Source of the DNA: Parazoarcus communis SWub3 = DSM 12120
GTDB lineage: Bacteria; Pseudomonadota; Gammaproteobacteria; Burkholderiales; Rhodocyclaceae
Direction of reading: 5' to 3'
Length of the DNA: 64,000 nt
Assembly (NCBI RefSeq): GCF_003226565.1
Contig: NZ_QKOE01000003.1
Span: 62,001-126,000, forward strand
In this document: positions 1 to 7,352 of the stretch, one piece after another
Position numbering within the stretch: position 1 is the first letter of the stretch
How the letters are laid out: each line of letters opens with the position of its first letter
Notes under the pieces: generated by a model
Database searches by the model: none
The model's input: only the letters and a program-made list of their open reading frames with translations
What the model was told of the DNA's origin: nothing
Program-made: the position numbers and the translations under genes

Positions 1-1197
1 GCAGCCGATGTCGGCGATATGGAAACGCCCCCGGTGCTGTGCATTGCCTTGTCCAGCGTCATGTGGCGAGAGGCCTGGAAATACGGCGAGCGCGGCTTCC
101 GCTACTGCCAGCTCGACATTGGTCACGCAGTCGGCGCATTGGCTCATGCTGCCGCGCTGCTGGGCTGGCATGTCACCGAACGCCCGGTTGGACACGCTGA
201 ACTGTCGCACAGACTCGGCCTGGATCGCGAAACGGACTATCCAAACGGCAGACATGCCGAGAACGAACGCGAAGAAGCCGAACTGCTGCTTGATGTCGGC
301 CCCCTCGGCGCCCCACACGACGATCTGCCCCGGCGCTTGCTGAAAACCCTCCAATGCCAATGGCACGGCAAGGCCAGCAGGCTGGATCCGGCACCGATGT
401 ATCGCTGGCCGCTGATTCACGACATCGCCCGCGCCACCCGACGCAACACCCCGGCAGCACCGACTCGCCCCCACACTGCGGCGACAGTCTCGCCACTACC
501 CGGCAGTGGTCGTCGCGCCTCAGACGTCCTGCTGGGCCGGCGCAGCGCGCAGCGCTTCTCATCCACACACACGATGACGCAAGCGCAACTGAGCCGCCTG
601 ATCGCATGCCTGCTGCCAAGCCGGGCGCAAGGCAGCAGTCCGCTGGCACAACCTCATGCCTTGCAGCCGGTGCTCTTCATCCATCGCGTTGACGGAATGG
701 AGCCCGGCATCTACGTGCTGCAGGAACCCGGACAGCCCACCGCCTTCGCGCACTGCAAGCTGCAAGCTGCAGGACTGGCAGACCGCCCTGAACTCTTTCT
801 GTTGCGCGAATTCGGGCAGGTCGAGCTCTATCGCCTTGCCCGCAGCCTGCACTGCCACCAGGACATCGCCGCAACTGCCTGTTTGGCGATCGGCTTGCTC
901 GCCCCCTTCGAAATCGCGTTTACCGACGACCCTGCCGCTTATCGTGACCTGTTCCGCAACGCCGGGCTGATCGGTCAGTCGCTCTATCTCGGCGCAGAAA
1001 GCCTTGGACTGCGCGGCACCGGCATCGGCTGCTACTTCGACGAGCCCGTCCATAAGGCGCTCAGCCTCGATCACAGCCCATGGCAGAGCGCATATCACTT
1101 CACCATCGGCCTTGCGATCGACGACACCCGCATTGAAACCGCCCCAGCCTATCCCGAAGCGCGACACAGCGGCCGCCCCCTGGAGGAAACCCGATGA
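1..1197 (+). CDS. SagB/ThcOx-type nitroreductase-fold dehydrogenase, 5' partial
   Basis: The frame is open from the first base, so the N terminus lies outside the window; 398 residues are visible. The C-terminal half looks like a nitroreductase-fold FMN domain: it begins near an RRS motif at about residue 180 and ends in a GLRGTGIGCYFD segment typical of SagB-type dehydrogenases. The upstream part (MWREAWKYGERGFRYCQLD near the visible start) is also typical of that group. Family members are FMN-dependent oxidases, some of which act on azoline rings in RiPP pathways, but no cyclodehydratase or precursor peptide is seen here. Its stop overlaps the next start (ATGA), so it is the visible head of an operon that continues to nifF. 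The substrate is unknown. Confidence 0.75.
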   Translation, partial: AADVGDMETPPVLCIALSSVMWREAWKYGERGFRYCQLDIGHAVGALAHAAALLGWHVTERPVGHAELSHRLGLDRETDYPNGRHAENEREEAELLLDVGPLGAPHDDLPRRLLKTLQCQWHGKASRLDPAPMYRWPLIHDIARATRRNTPAAPTRPHTAATVSPLPGSGRRASDVLLGRRSAQRFSSTHTMTQAQLSRLIACLLPSRAQGSSPLAQPHALQPVLFIHRVDGMEPGIYVLQEPGQPTAFAHCKLQAAGLADRPELFLLREFGQVELYRLARSLHCHQDIAATACLAIGLLAPFEIAFTDDPAAYRDLFRNAGLIGQSLYLGAESLGLRGTGIGCYFDEPVHKALSLDHSPWQSAYHFTIGLAIDDTRIETAPAYPEARHSGRPLEETR

Positions 1198-2045
1198 CCC
1201 TGAGTCCAACGATGAGCCCTGCTGCCGACGTGGCCGCGACCAGTCGGCAGGACCATCGCATTGCCCCCATCGACGCGGCAGACATGATCCTGCGCCACCG
1301 TGCCGGCATCCTTCCCGCACTGGCGCTGTTCGATGTCCGCGACGCGACGCATTACACCAAGGATCACATCGACGGCGCGGTCCATCTGAGCGAGGCAGGC
1401 TTTCCTGCGGCGATGAGCCGGCTGGCGCGCACCACACCGGTCCTGATCTACTGCTACCACGGCAATGCCAGCCGGACCTACGCCCAATGGTTTGCGGATT
1501 TCCGCTACCCGGAAGTCTACAGCGTCGACGGCGGTCACCCGTATCTGGCGACAGCACTTGAGGCCCGATTGAACCCGGACCACCCACCCGCTGTGAACGA
1601 CACATCAAGTGCGGCGCTGCTTGCCTTCCTGCACGCACACGACTTCGACCCCCAGGACCTCAACGCTCCACGTCAGCATGGCCTGACGCCACTCATGCGT
1701 GCAGCCCTGCTTGGCGATACCGCCTTGATCGACGAACTGCTCGCCCTGGGCGCCGATCCGGCACGTCGCAATATGGACGGAAACAATGCGCTCTGGCTGG
1801 CCTGCGTGTCGAGCTCCGCTGCCGCGGTACGGGCGCTGGTTGATGCCGGCATCGATATCGACAACCGTAACGACATGGGTGCCACCTGCCTGATGTACAC
1901 CGCCTCCGCCGGCAAGGACGACATGGTTGCGCTACTGCTCGAATGCGGTGCCAACCCCTTGCTGACCAACTTCGATGACGCTCGTGCGGTCGACCTGGCC
2001 GCCACCCGCGCTTGTCTGAAACTGCTTCGCCATACCGCCGGATGA
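1194..2045 (+). CDS. Rhodanese domain-ankyrin repeat fusion protein
   Basis: This 283-residue protein has a rhodanese domain at about residues 25-125 with a GlpE-like active-site loop YCYHGNAS, whose cysteine is residue 87. Three to four ankyrin repeats follow at about 150-283 (G-TPLM, GNNALWLA, GATCLMYTA). Single-domain rhodaneses carry persulfide sulfur; the ankyrin part suggests a protein partner. The gene starts inside the stop codon of the nitroreductase gene and ends 8 bp before the next gene, so all three are probably translated together. Rhodaneses are known neighbours of nif genes, and sulfur supply to Fe-S or FeMo-co assembly is a reasonable inference. No signal peptide is seen. Confidence 0.85.
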   Translation: MTLSPTMSPAADVAATSRQDHRIAPIDAADMILRHRAGILPALALFDVRDATHYTKDHIDGAVHLSEAGFPAAMSRLARTTPVLIYCYHGNASRTYAQWFADFRYPEVYSVDGGHPYLATALEARLNPDHPPAVNDTSSAALLAFLHAHDFDPQDLNAPRQHGLTPLMRAALLGDTALIDELLALGADPARRNMDGNNALWLACVSSSAAAVRALVDAGIDIDNRNDMGATCLMYTASAGKDDMVALLLECGANPLLTNFDDARAVDLAATRACLKLLRHTAG

Positions 2046-2052
2046 CGCCGCC

Positions 2053-2379
2053 ATGACACAGCCCACACTGCACAAGTACCGCACCCTCACTCATCTGCTC
2101 GACACCCTGGGCGAGGCCTTCAATGCCGGCCTGCTCGAGGTCGACGAGCGCTGGCGCGACAACGAGGAGGCCCTCGGCCTGTTCATGCCGGGCGATCACT
2201 CGCTGAGCGCCTTCATCTACACCTACGGCCAGCCGGTCGGTCGTTACGCGGTCGAGCTGTCCTTCCCTGACGAGGGCGATGCACTCACTTCGGGCGAGCC
2301 CCTGGTGCGCGAGGAACTCAGCCTGGCGCGCCTGCTTGGTGTGCTGCGCGCCCACTTCGGCCTGCCCGAGCCCGCATGA
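2053..2379 (+). CDS. Small conserved nif-operon protein of unknown function
   Basis: I do not recognise a family for this 108-residue soluble acidic protein. It has no cysteine motif, membrane segment or signal peptide. The middle has beta-strand-like stretches (SLSAFIYTYG, GRYAVELSF) and the end is an amphipathic helix (EELSLARLLGVLRAHFG). It sits 7 bp after the rhodanese-ankyrin gene and 80 bp before nifF, so it is probably part of the same transcript. Its place in a nif operon suggests a nif-related role, but nothing in the sequence shows what that is. Confidence 0.7.
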   Translation: MTQPTLHKYRTLTHLLDTLGEAFNAGLLEVDERWRDNEEALGLFMPGDHSLSAFIYTYGQPVGRYAVELSFPDEGDALTSGEPLVREELSLARLLGVLRAHFGLPEPA

Positions 2380-2405
2380 AGCCCGAACGCCTTCCCCCCT
2401 GTACG

Positions 2406-2423
2406 GTGCAGCCAGCGCTGCAC
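2406..2423 (+). other. Stem-loop upstream of nifF
   Basis: A 7-bp perfect stem (GTGCAGC/GCTGCAC) with the 4-base loop CAGC lies in the gap before nifF. There is no T-tract, so it is probably an RNA processing or stability element rather than a terminator. No sigma-54 element is visible in this gap. Confidence 0.4.
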
Positions 2424-2459
2424 TGACGCTATCGACACTCTTTCCTGCAGGAGCCCAGC

Positions 2460-3011
2460 ATGGCAAATATCGGCATCTTCTTCGGCACCGACACCGGCCG
2501 CACGCGGCGCATCGCCAAATCGATCGCCAAGAAGCTCGGCGACGCGGCGGCCGACCCGGTCAACGTCAACAAGGCGACAGTCGAGGACTTCCTCGGCTAC
2601 GACGCATTGATCATCGGTACCCCGACGCTGGGCGACGGCGAACTGCCCGGCCTCGCCTGCGGCGCCCAGGCCGAAAGCTGGGCAGAGTTCCTGCCCCAAC
2701 TCGACGGCGCCGACATGAGTGGCAAGGTGGTCGCCATTTTCGGCCTCGGCGACCAGGACAAATACGGCAACGAGTTCTGCGACGCCATGGCTGAGCTCTA
2801 CGACTGCGTCACCGCCTGCGGCGCGACCGTGGTCGGCAGCTGGCCCACCGACGGCTACAGCTTCAAGGTCTCCCAGGCCGTTCTCGACGGCGCTTTCGTC
2901 GGCCTGGCGATCGACCAGGACAACCAGGCAGCACTGACCGAGGAACGCGTTGACACCTGGCTGGCACAGATCAAGCCCGCCCTGCTCGAAGCGTGCAACG
3001 CCGCTGCCTGA
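2460..3011 (+). CDS. nifF: Nitrogenase-associated flavodoxin NifF
   Basis: This 183-residue long-chain flavodoxin carries low-potential electrons on FMN to the nitrogenase Fe protein. The phosphate-binding loop FGTDTGRTR is at residues 8-16. The middle contains the FMN-contacting TPTLGDGELPG segment, and IFGLGDQDKYGNEFCDAM is typical of the long-chain (NifF/FldA) class. GAGCCCAGC precedes the ATG. It is co-directional with the rhodanese and unknown genes upstream and a 2Fe-2S ferredoxin gene downstream. In this window the likely electron source for it or for the ferredoxins is the Rnf complex at 36.2-41.7 kb. Confidence 0.95.
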   Translation: MANIGIFFGTDTGRTRRIAKSIAKKLGDAAADPVNVNKATVEDFLGYDALIIGTPTLGDGELPGLACGAQAESWAEFLPQLDGADMSGKVVAIFGLGDQDKYGNEFCDAMAELYDCVTACGATVVGSWPTDGYSFKVSQAVLDGAFVGLAIDQDNQAALTEERVDTWLAQIKPALLEACNAAA

Positions 3012-3021
3012 CCCCGCACCC

Positions 3022-3037
3022 CCGGCCTTCGGGCCGG
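3022..3037 (+). other. UUCG-type stem-loop after nifF
   Basis: CCGGCC-TTCG-GGCCGG is a 6-bp GC stem closed by a very stable UUCG tetraloop, 10 bp after the nifF stop. It lacks a T-tract. An mRNA 3'-end protection role for nifF is an inference. Confidence 0.5.
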
Positions 3038-3079
3038 CCGGACCATCCATTCACCTGACTTTCCGATCCGGAGTCCATC

Positions 3080-3403
3080 ATGCCCAAACCCAAGAAGCAC
3101 ATCCTCATCTGCGTACAGGGCCGCCCAGCCGGGCATCCCCGCGGCTCCTGTCAGCAAAAGGGCTGCAACGAGATCTATCAGGGCTTCATGGAGGCCTTTC
3201 AGGCACGCAACCTGTGGGCCGACTACCTGCTGACCAACACCGGCTGCCTCGGCCCCTGTACCAGCGGCCCCAATGTCCTCGTCTACCCGGAAGGCCTGAT
3301 GTACTCCGGCGTTGCCGCCAGCGACATCGCCACCATCATCGACGAGCACCTGATCGGCGACAAACCCGTCGAGCGCCTGATGGCGCCGGCCAGCGTATGG
3401 TGA
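3080..3403 (+). CDS. Thioredoxin-like 2Fe-2S ferredoxin (Shethna I type)
   Basis: This 107-residue protein matches the thioredoxin-fold [2Fe-2S] ferredoxins such as Azotobacter Shethna protein I. Cysteines are at 11, 24, 29, 56 and 60, including the typical C-x3-C pair in CLGPC. GLMYSGV is the usual beta strand after the cluster region. The proteins of this family are dimeric one-electron carriers of uncertain partner. The gene lies 68 bp after nifF, and its stop overlaps the next start (ATGGTGA), so it is co-translated with the small nifZ. It is one of six small ferredoxins in the island. Confidence 0.88.
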   Translation: MPKPKKHILICVQGRPAGHPRGSCQQKGCNEIYQGFMEAFQARNLWADYLLTNTGCLGPCTSGPNVLVYPEGLMYSGVAASDIATIIDEHLIGDKPVERLMAPASVW

Positions 3404-3672
3404 ACACCATGAACAGCACCCCCAGCTTCGCCCCCGGCGAGATGGTTCACGCGCTCGACGCAATCTACAACGATGGCAGTCTGCCCGATGTCGAGGAGGG
3501 CGCCCTGCTCGCCGCGGCAGGGACCCGTGGCGTGGTCGTCAAGGCCGGCCATGTCGAGGCCGCGCCGGACGTCGAGATCTTCCTGGTCCGCTTCGAAGGG
3601 CCGGATGCTGTGCTCGGCCCTCCGGTCGGTTGCTTTGCCGACGAGCTCGGCCAGCCTGCGCCCAGCCACTGA
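3397..3672 (+). CDS. nifZ: Single-domain NifZ-family protein
   Basis: The protein has 91 residues from ATG 3397, which overlaps the upstream stop; an in-frame ATG at 3409 would give 87. One NifZ domain is visible (FAPGEMVHAL, DGSLPDVEEG, GTRGVVVKAG, and a closing FLVRF strand). NifZ assists P-cluster formation in the MoFe protein. The canonical nifZ near nifW at 15.6 kb has two such domains, so this is a second, half-length copy. It ends the first operon; a NifA-activated promoter for the next unit follows directly. Confidence 0.8.
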   Translation: MVNTMNSTPSFAPGEMVHALDAIYNDGSLPDVEEGALLAAAGTRGVVVKAGHVEAAPDVEIFLVRFEGPDAVLGPPVGCFADELGQPAPSH

Positions 3673-3700
3673 GCCTGCGCAATCGGCTTTACCACCGGGC

Positions 3701-3748
3701 TGTGGTGTTCCAGACATCGGTTCTCGAATCATTGTCTGGAACACGACA
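3701..3748 (+). promoter_or_regulatory. Tandem NifA upstream activator sites before the LRV gene
   Basis: Two exact TGT-N10-ACA sites are present, at 3701-3716 and 3733-3748, with centres 32 bp apart. They are embedded in a 12-bp perfect inverted repeat (GTGTTCCAGACA at 3705-3716 and its complement at 3733-3744). The pair lies about 50-100 bp upstream of a perfect -24/-12 element, the usual NifA geometry. Confidence 0.85.
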
Positions 3749-3799
3749 CGGCAAGCCGTCTTTCCGCCCGGTTCGCACCACACTGGCGCATCCGGATGC

Positions 3800-3814
3800 T
3801 GGCACGCGGCTTGC
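3800..3814 (+). promoter_or_regulatory. Sigma-54 (-24/-12) promoter of the LRV operon
   Basis: TGGCACG-CGGC-TTGC matches the RpoN consensus perfectly, with GG and GC separated by 10 bp. It lies 60 bp upstream of the LRV gene start and downstream of two NifA sites. Confidence 0.93.
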
Positions 3815-3874
3815 GCCGACCTCGACAGCTAGCCATGACGGAGGTGACGGCCAACACGCCGTCCACGAGCCCAC

Positions 3875-4639
3875 TTGAGCCAAGAGACACTAACCGGGCT
3901 GGACGACTACCAGCCACCCGAGAATCCCTGTCAGCAATGCGCACTGCGCGAAACCCTGCTGTCCGACGGGCGTTGTGGCCCGGGCGACGCCTGCCTGTTC
4001 GCCCATAGTGGTCGCCAGATCGACCGCTTCCTGCGGCGCAACCGCGAATTCGCCGAATCCTGTCTGGACGACGGTTTCTGGGAGCGACGGGCAATCGCCG
4101 CCCAGTATGCCCCGGTCGAAGCCGTCGTCCGCCTGAGCAAGGACCCCGACGAGACGGTGCGCCGCGCGGTCGCCACCCGGCTGACCGGCGATGCGCTGCT
4201 CAAGCTCATTCACGACCCAGACCGCGAAGTACGGATCACCGCTGCCGCCCGCCTGCCCGCCGCCGACCTGCCCCGGCTGATGAACGACACCGACTACGCC
4301 GTGCGCCAGCAGGTTGCCCGTCGCATCCCCCATGGTCGCCTGCCGCAGATGATCGACGATCCCGAACCCGTGGTGCGCAAGGAAATCGCCCGCCGTCTTC
4401 CTGCTTTTGCACTCAGCCGGATGGCCCGCGATCCTGACCCTGAAGTCCGTGCATTGGCGGCTGGACGCATGCTGCCGGACGACGCCGCGCGCATGCTCGA
4501 TGACGAGCACTGGCTGGTGCGCGCCGCAGCCGTCCAGCAAGCGCCACTGGAAGCCCTCACCCGCCTCGTCACCAGTGATCCGGAAGACGCAGTACGCCAG
4601 CTGGCGGCCGAACGTCTGACCGCCGACGGGGCACCCTGA
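3875..4639 (+). CDS. 4Fe-4S-binding leucine-rich variant (LRV) repeat protein
   Basis: The 254-residue protein has an N-terminal four-cysteine cluster domain (NPCQQCALRE, GRCGPGDACLFAH) followed by about eight LRV-type alpha repeats of roughly 24 residues (LKLIHDPDREVRITAAARLP and similar). It matches the LRV protein known from the Azotobacter nif cluster; its function is unproven, but the repeat solenoid suggests protein binding. The start is a TTG at 3875. It is odd because a strong GGAGGTGA lies 28 bp upstream and no ATG or GTG is in frame behind it. A nearby ATG (3835) is in another frame, so either the TTG is used or there is a small sequence or frameshift issue. Its own NifA/sigma-54 promoter precedes it. 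Confidence 0.85.
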   Translation: MSQETLTGLDDYQPPENPCQQCALRETLLSDGRCGPGDACLFAHSGRQIDRFLRRNREFAESCLDDGFWERRAIAAQYAPVEAVVRLSKDPDETVRRAVATRLTGDALLKLIHDPDREVRITAAARLPAADLPRLMNDTDYAVRQQVARRIPHGRLPQMIDDPEPVVRKEIARRLPAFALSRMARDPDPEVRALAAGRMLPDDAARMLDDEHWLVRAAAVQQAPLEALTRLVTSDPEDAVRQLAAERLTADGAP

Positions 4640-4694
4640 AATTCACCGATTCAGATTCACTGAAACAATCGCGCTATCGCAGAAGGAAACCATC

Positions 4695-5669
4695 ATGTCC
4701 CAAGCCCCGCTCGCGCCGCCCGCCCCCCGGACGACGCCTACCAGTCTCGACGACACCCTGCGTGCGCTATGCGCCACGGTGACGCCACTGCCCGGACATG
4801 CCTTACTGCTGGACGCCTTGCGTCGTCAGGGCGGGCCCGAGTTCACCCCGCGCCTGTCGCGTGGCGGCTGGTTCCGTCCTGGCCGCATCCTCGACGCAGA
4901 CGGCAACACGGTCGCGGACAGCGCCCTCGAGTGGCTCGAGCAAGCCTGGGCCGACTGTGGCGAAGATGGTGCAAGCTTCACTGACGAATACGCTGAAGCC
5001 GGCCTGGTGATCACCCTCGAACAAGGCGTCAGCCACTACCTGGTTGCGCCGGCCAGCCGTGCCCCCGACGACTATCTGCAACTCGAAATCGAGGAATTGC
5101 AGGAAGTCATCAGTCATGCAGTAGGGGGGCGTGGCCCGGCCATCGACTCGGTCGAAGCCCTGCTCGACCGTCCAGCCGACGCCCCCCCACCTCAGCCGCT
5201 CGCCGCACCCCGTTACCGCTTCCGCCGTCTGACCGACATGCGGGGCTTCATTTCAAGGCTCGACCTGCAGGCCGGCAGTCCGCCGCCCGTATTGCGCTTC
5301 CTTCGCGACTGGGCGTCGAGCAGCGCCGGCCAGCAGCGCAATTTCTGCGACCACTGGGTCCTTGCCCTGTCCGAGCATCTCGACCGCTTCCGCCAACCGC
5401 GCGCCGGCGCGGTGCCGGTTGCGGCACATGCGCCGCAATGGCATGGCACCCCCGGCCTGCGCGGCACCCCGCTCGCCCAGCAGCTGCACGACTACGACCG
5501 CGCCGCCGGCTACGGGTTTGCGTGGTATTTCCACATGATCAGCGCGCATCGGGTCCCACGCAACGTGGCCCCCGATGTCTTTGCCGACCTGCAGGACGAC
5601 ATGGCCTATCTGCCGGAGCGCGATGCCGCACTGATCCATGCATGGATGCGCGAACCGTATTCGATCTGA
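4695..5669 (+). CDS. Unknown nif-regulated protein, 324 residues
   Basis: I do not recognise this family. The protein is soluble, with a proline-rich first 17 residues, an acidic first half (SLDDTLRALCATVTPLPGHA, DGASFTDEYAEAGL), a proline-rich linker near residue 160, and a C-terminal half rich in W, H and R (FAWYFHMISAH, DMAYLPERDAALIHAWM). No Fe-S cysteine motif, P-loop or membrane segment is visible. It follows the LRV gene by 55 bp with an AAGGAAA Shine-Dalgarno and should share the NifA/sigma-54 promoter at 3800. The next gene, nifE, has its own promoter. Confidence 0.75.
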   Translation: MSQAPLAPPAPRTTPTSLDDTLRALCATVTPLPGHALLLDALRRQGGPEFTPRLSRGGWFRPGRILDADGNTVADSALEWLEQAWADCGEDGASFTDEYAEAGLVITLEQGVSHYLVAPASRAPDDYLQLEIEELQEVISHAVGGRGPAIDSVEALLDRPADAPPPQPLAAPRYRFRRLTDMRGFISRLDLQAGSPPPVLRFLRDWASSSAGQQRNFCDHWVLALSEHLDRFRQPRAGAVPVAAHAPQWHGTPGLRGTPLAQQLHDYDRAAGYGFAWYFHMISAHRVPRNVAPDVFADLQDDMAYLPERDAALIHAWMREPYSI

Positions 5670-5692
5670 ATGCTGACACGCAGGACGTGCTG

Positions 5693-5731
5693 TCGTGTCG
5701 CGGCCAGCACATTGTCGGCTTCGCGACACGA
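5693..5731 (+). promoter_or_regulatory. Tandem NifA upstream activator sites before nifE
   Basis: Two exact TGT-N10-ACA sites lie at 5696-5711 and 5713-5728 (the second is TGTCG-N6-CGACA), with centres 17 bp apart. They sit inside a 10-bp inverted repeat (TCGTGTCGCG at 5693-5702, CGCGACACGA at 5722-5731). They lie 57-90 bp upstream of the nifE -24 element. Confidence 0.85.
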
Positions 5732-5783
5732 CCAACAAGCGGCTTTTCCCTATTTTTCATGAACTTGCTCCGTTCAACGCCTT

Positions 5784-5799
5784 CGGCACGGAGCTTGCA
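5784..5799 (+). promoter_or_regulatory. Sigma-54 promoter of nifE operon
   Basis: CGGCACG-GAGC-TTGCA keeps the invariant GG and GC exactly 10 bp apart; only the leading T of the consensus is changed. It lies 32 bp before the nifE start. Confidence 0.85.
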
Positions 5800-5830
5800 G
5801 GTGTAGAGCATCCCGACACGGAGAGCCACC

Positions 5831-7342
5831 GTGAAAGCTGCTGACATCGCCGAACTGTTGAACGAACCCGCCTGTGCGCACAACAAAAAGGAGAAATCCG
5901 GCTGTGCGCGCCCCAAACCCGGCGCCTCGGCCGGCGGCTGTGCCTTCGACGGCGCCCAGATTGCGCTGTTGCCGATCGCCGACGTCGCCCACATCGTGCA
6001 CGGCCCGATCGCCTGTTCCGGCAATTCCTGGGACAACCGTGGCACGCTGTCATCCGGCTCCACACTGTACAAGATCGGCATGACCACCGACCTGTCCGAG
6101 CAGGACGTGATCATGGGGCGTGGTGAGAAGCGTCTGTTTCACGCCATCAAGCAGGCCATCGACAGTCATTCACCGGCCGCTGTCTTTGTCTACAACACCT
6201 GTGTCCCCGCACTGATCGGCGATGACATCGAGTCAGTGTGCAAGGCCGCAACCGAGCGTTGGGGAACGCCGGTGGTACCGATTGATTCGGCAGGCTTCTA
6301 CGGCACCAAGAACCTTGGCAACCGCATTGCCGGCGAGGCCATGGTCAAGCATGTGATCGGCACCCGCGAGCCCGAGCCAGTGCCCGCTGAAGCGCAGGCT
6401 GCTGCCGACGCCGCAGGCATCCGGATACACAACATCAACCTGATCGGCGAGTACAACATCGCCGGCGAGTTGTGGTATCTGACCCCGCTGTTCGACGAAC
6501 TGGGCATCCGCATCCTCTGTACGCTGTCGGGCGACGCCCGCTTCCACGAAGTACAGACCATGCACCGCGGTGAAGTCAGCATGCTGGTATGCGCCAAAGC
6601 GATGATCAACGTCGCCCGCAAGATGGAAGAACGCTACGGCATTCCCTGGTTCGAAGGCAGCTTCTACGGCATCACCGACACCTCGCACGCGCTGCGCGAA
6701 ATTGCCCGCCTGATCGGTGACGACGACCTCACCGCCCGCACCGAGGCCCTGATTGCCCGGGAGGAAACCCGGGTACGAGCCGAACTGGCCGTCTGGCGGC
6801 CGCGACTCGAAGGCAAGCGTGTGCTGCTGTTTACGGGTGGCGTCAAATCCTGGTCAGTGGTTTCGGCGCTGCAGGACCTGGGGATGAACGTGGTCGCCAG
6901 CGGCACCAAGAAGTCCACCGAAGAAGACAAGGCCCGCATCCTTGAGCTGATGGGTGACAACACCATCATGCTCGAGAGCGAAGGCGCCCGGGACCTGCTG
7001 AACGCGGTCTACGAACTGAAGGCCGACATCCTGATCGCCGGCGGCCGCAACCTCTACACCGCACTCAAGGCCCGCCTGCCCTTCCTGGACATCAACCAGG
7101 AACGCGAATTCGGCTACGCCGGCTATGAAGGCATGAAGGAGCTGGTTCGCCAACTCGCGCTGACACTGGAATCGCCAGTGTGGGACGCGGTGCGCAAGCC
7201 GGCCCCATGGAGCACACGGGCGATGGTGATCGCCGGCCCCGAGATGGGCGATAGCCCGGATGGCGGTGCCGATGAGCCCGCTCACGGACACGACCACGAG
7301 TACGACCCGGCACCGGCCGTCGCTGCCGGCGCCGCAGCCTGA
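5831..7342 (+). CDS. nifE: FeMo-cofactor scaffold protein NifE
   Basis: This 503-residue NifD paralogue pairs with NifN as the NifE2N2 scaffold on which NifB-co matures to FeMo-co. Conserved landmarks are [14 protein letters not shown] near residue 60, [14 protein letters not shown] near 120, and [10 protein letters not shown] with the following FLDIN segment near 400. The start is GTG, preceded by GAGAGCC. The C-terminal 40 residues are His/Asp-rich and Ala-rich (HGHDHEYD), longer than usual and possibly metal-binding. It heads the nifENX operon; nifN follows after 10 bp. Confidence 0.97.
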   Translation: MKAADIAELLNEPACAHNKKEKSGCARPKPGASAGGCAFDGAQIALLPIADVAHIVHGPIACSGNSWDNRGTLSSGSTLYKIGMTTDLSEQDVIMGRGEKRLFHAIKQAIDSHSPAAVFVYNTCVPALIGDDIESVCKAATERWGTPVVPIDSAGFYGTKNLGNRIAGEAMVKHVIGTREPEPVPAEAQAAADAAGIRIHNINLIGEYNIAGELWYLTPLFDELGIRILCTLSGDARFHEVQTMHRGEVSMLVCAKAMINVARKMEERYGIPWFEGSFYGITDTSHALREIARLIGDDDLTARTEALIAREETRVRAELAVWRPRLEGKRVLLFTGGVKSWSVVSALQDLGMNVVASGTKKSTEEDKARILELMGDNTIMLESEGARDLLNAVYELKADILIAGGRNLYTALKARLPFLDINQEREFGYAGYEGMKELVRQLALTLESPVWDAVRKPAPWSTRAMVIAGPEMGDSPDGGADEPAHGHDHEYDPAPAVAAGAAA

Positions 7343-7352
7343 GGAGCAAACC

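Noticed and set aside
3705-3744. 12-bp inverted repeat after the small nifZ as an intrinsic terminator
   Set aside because: No T-tract follows and both arms coincide with NifA half-sites, so I list it as regulatory.
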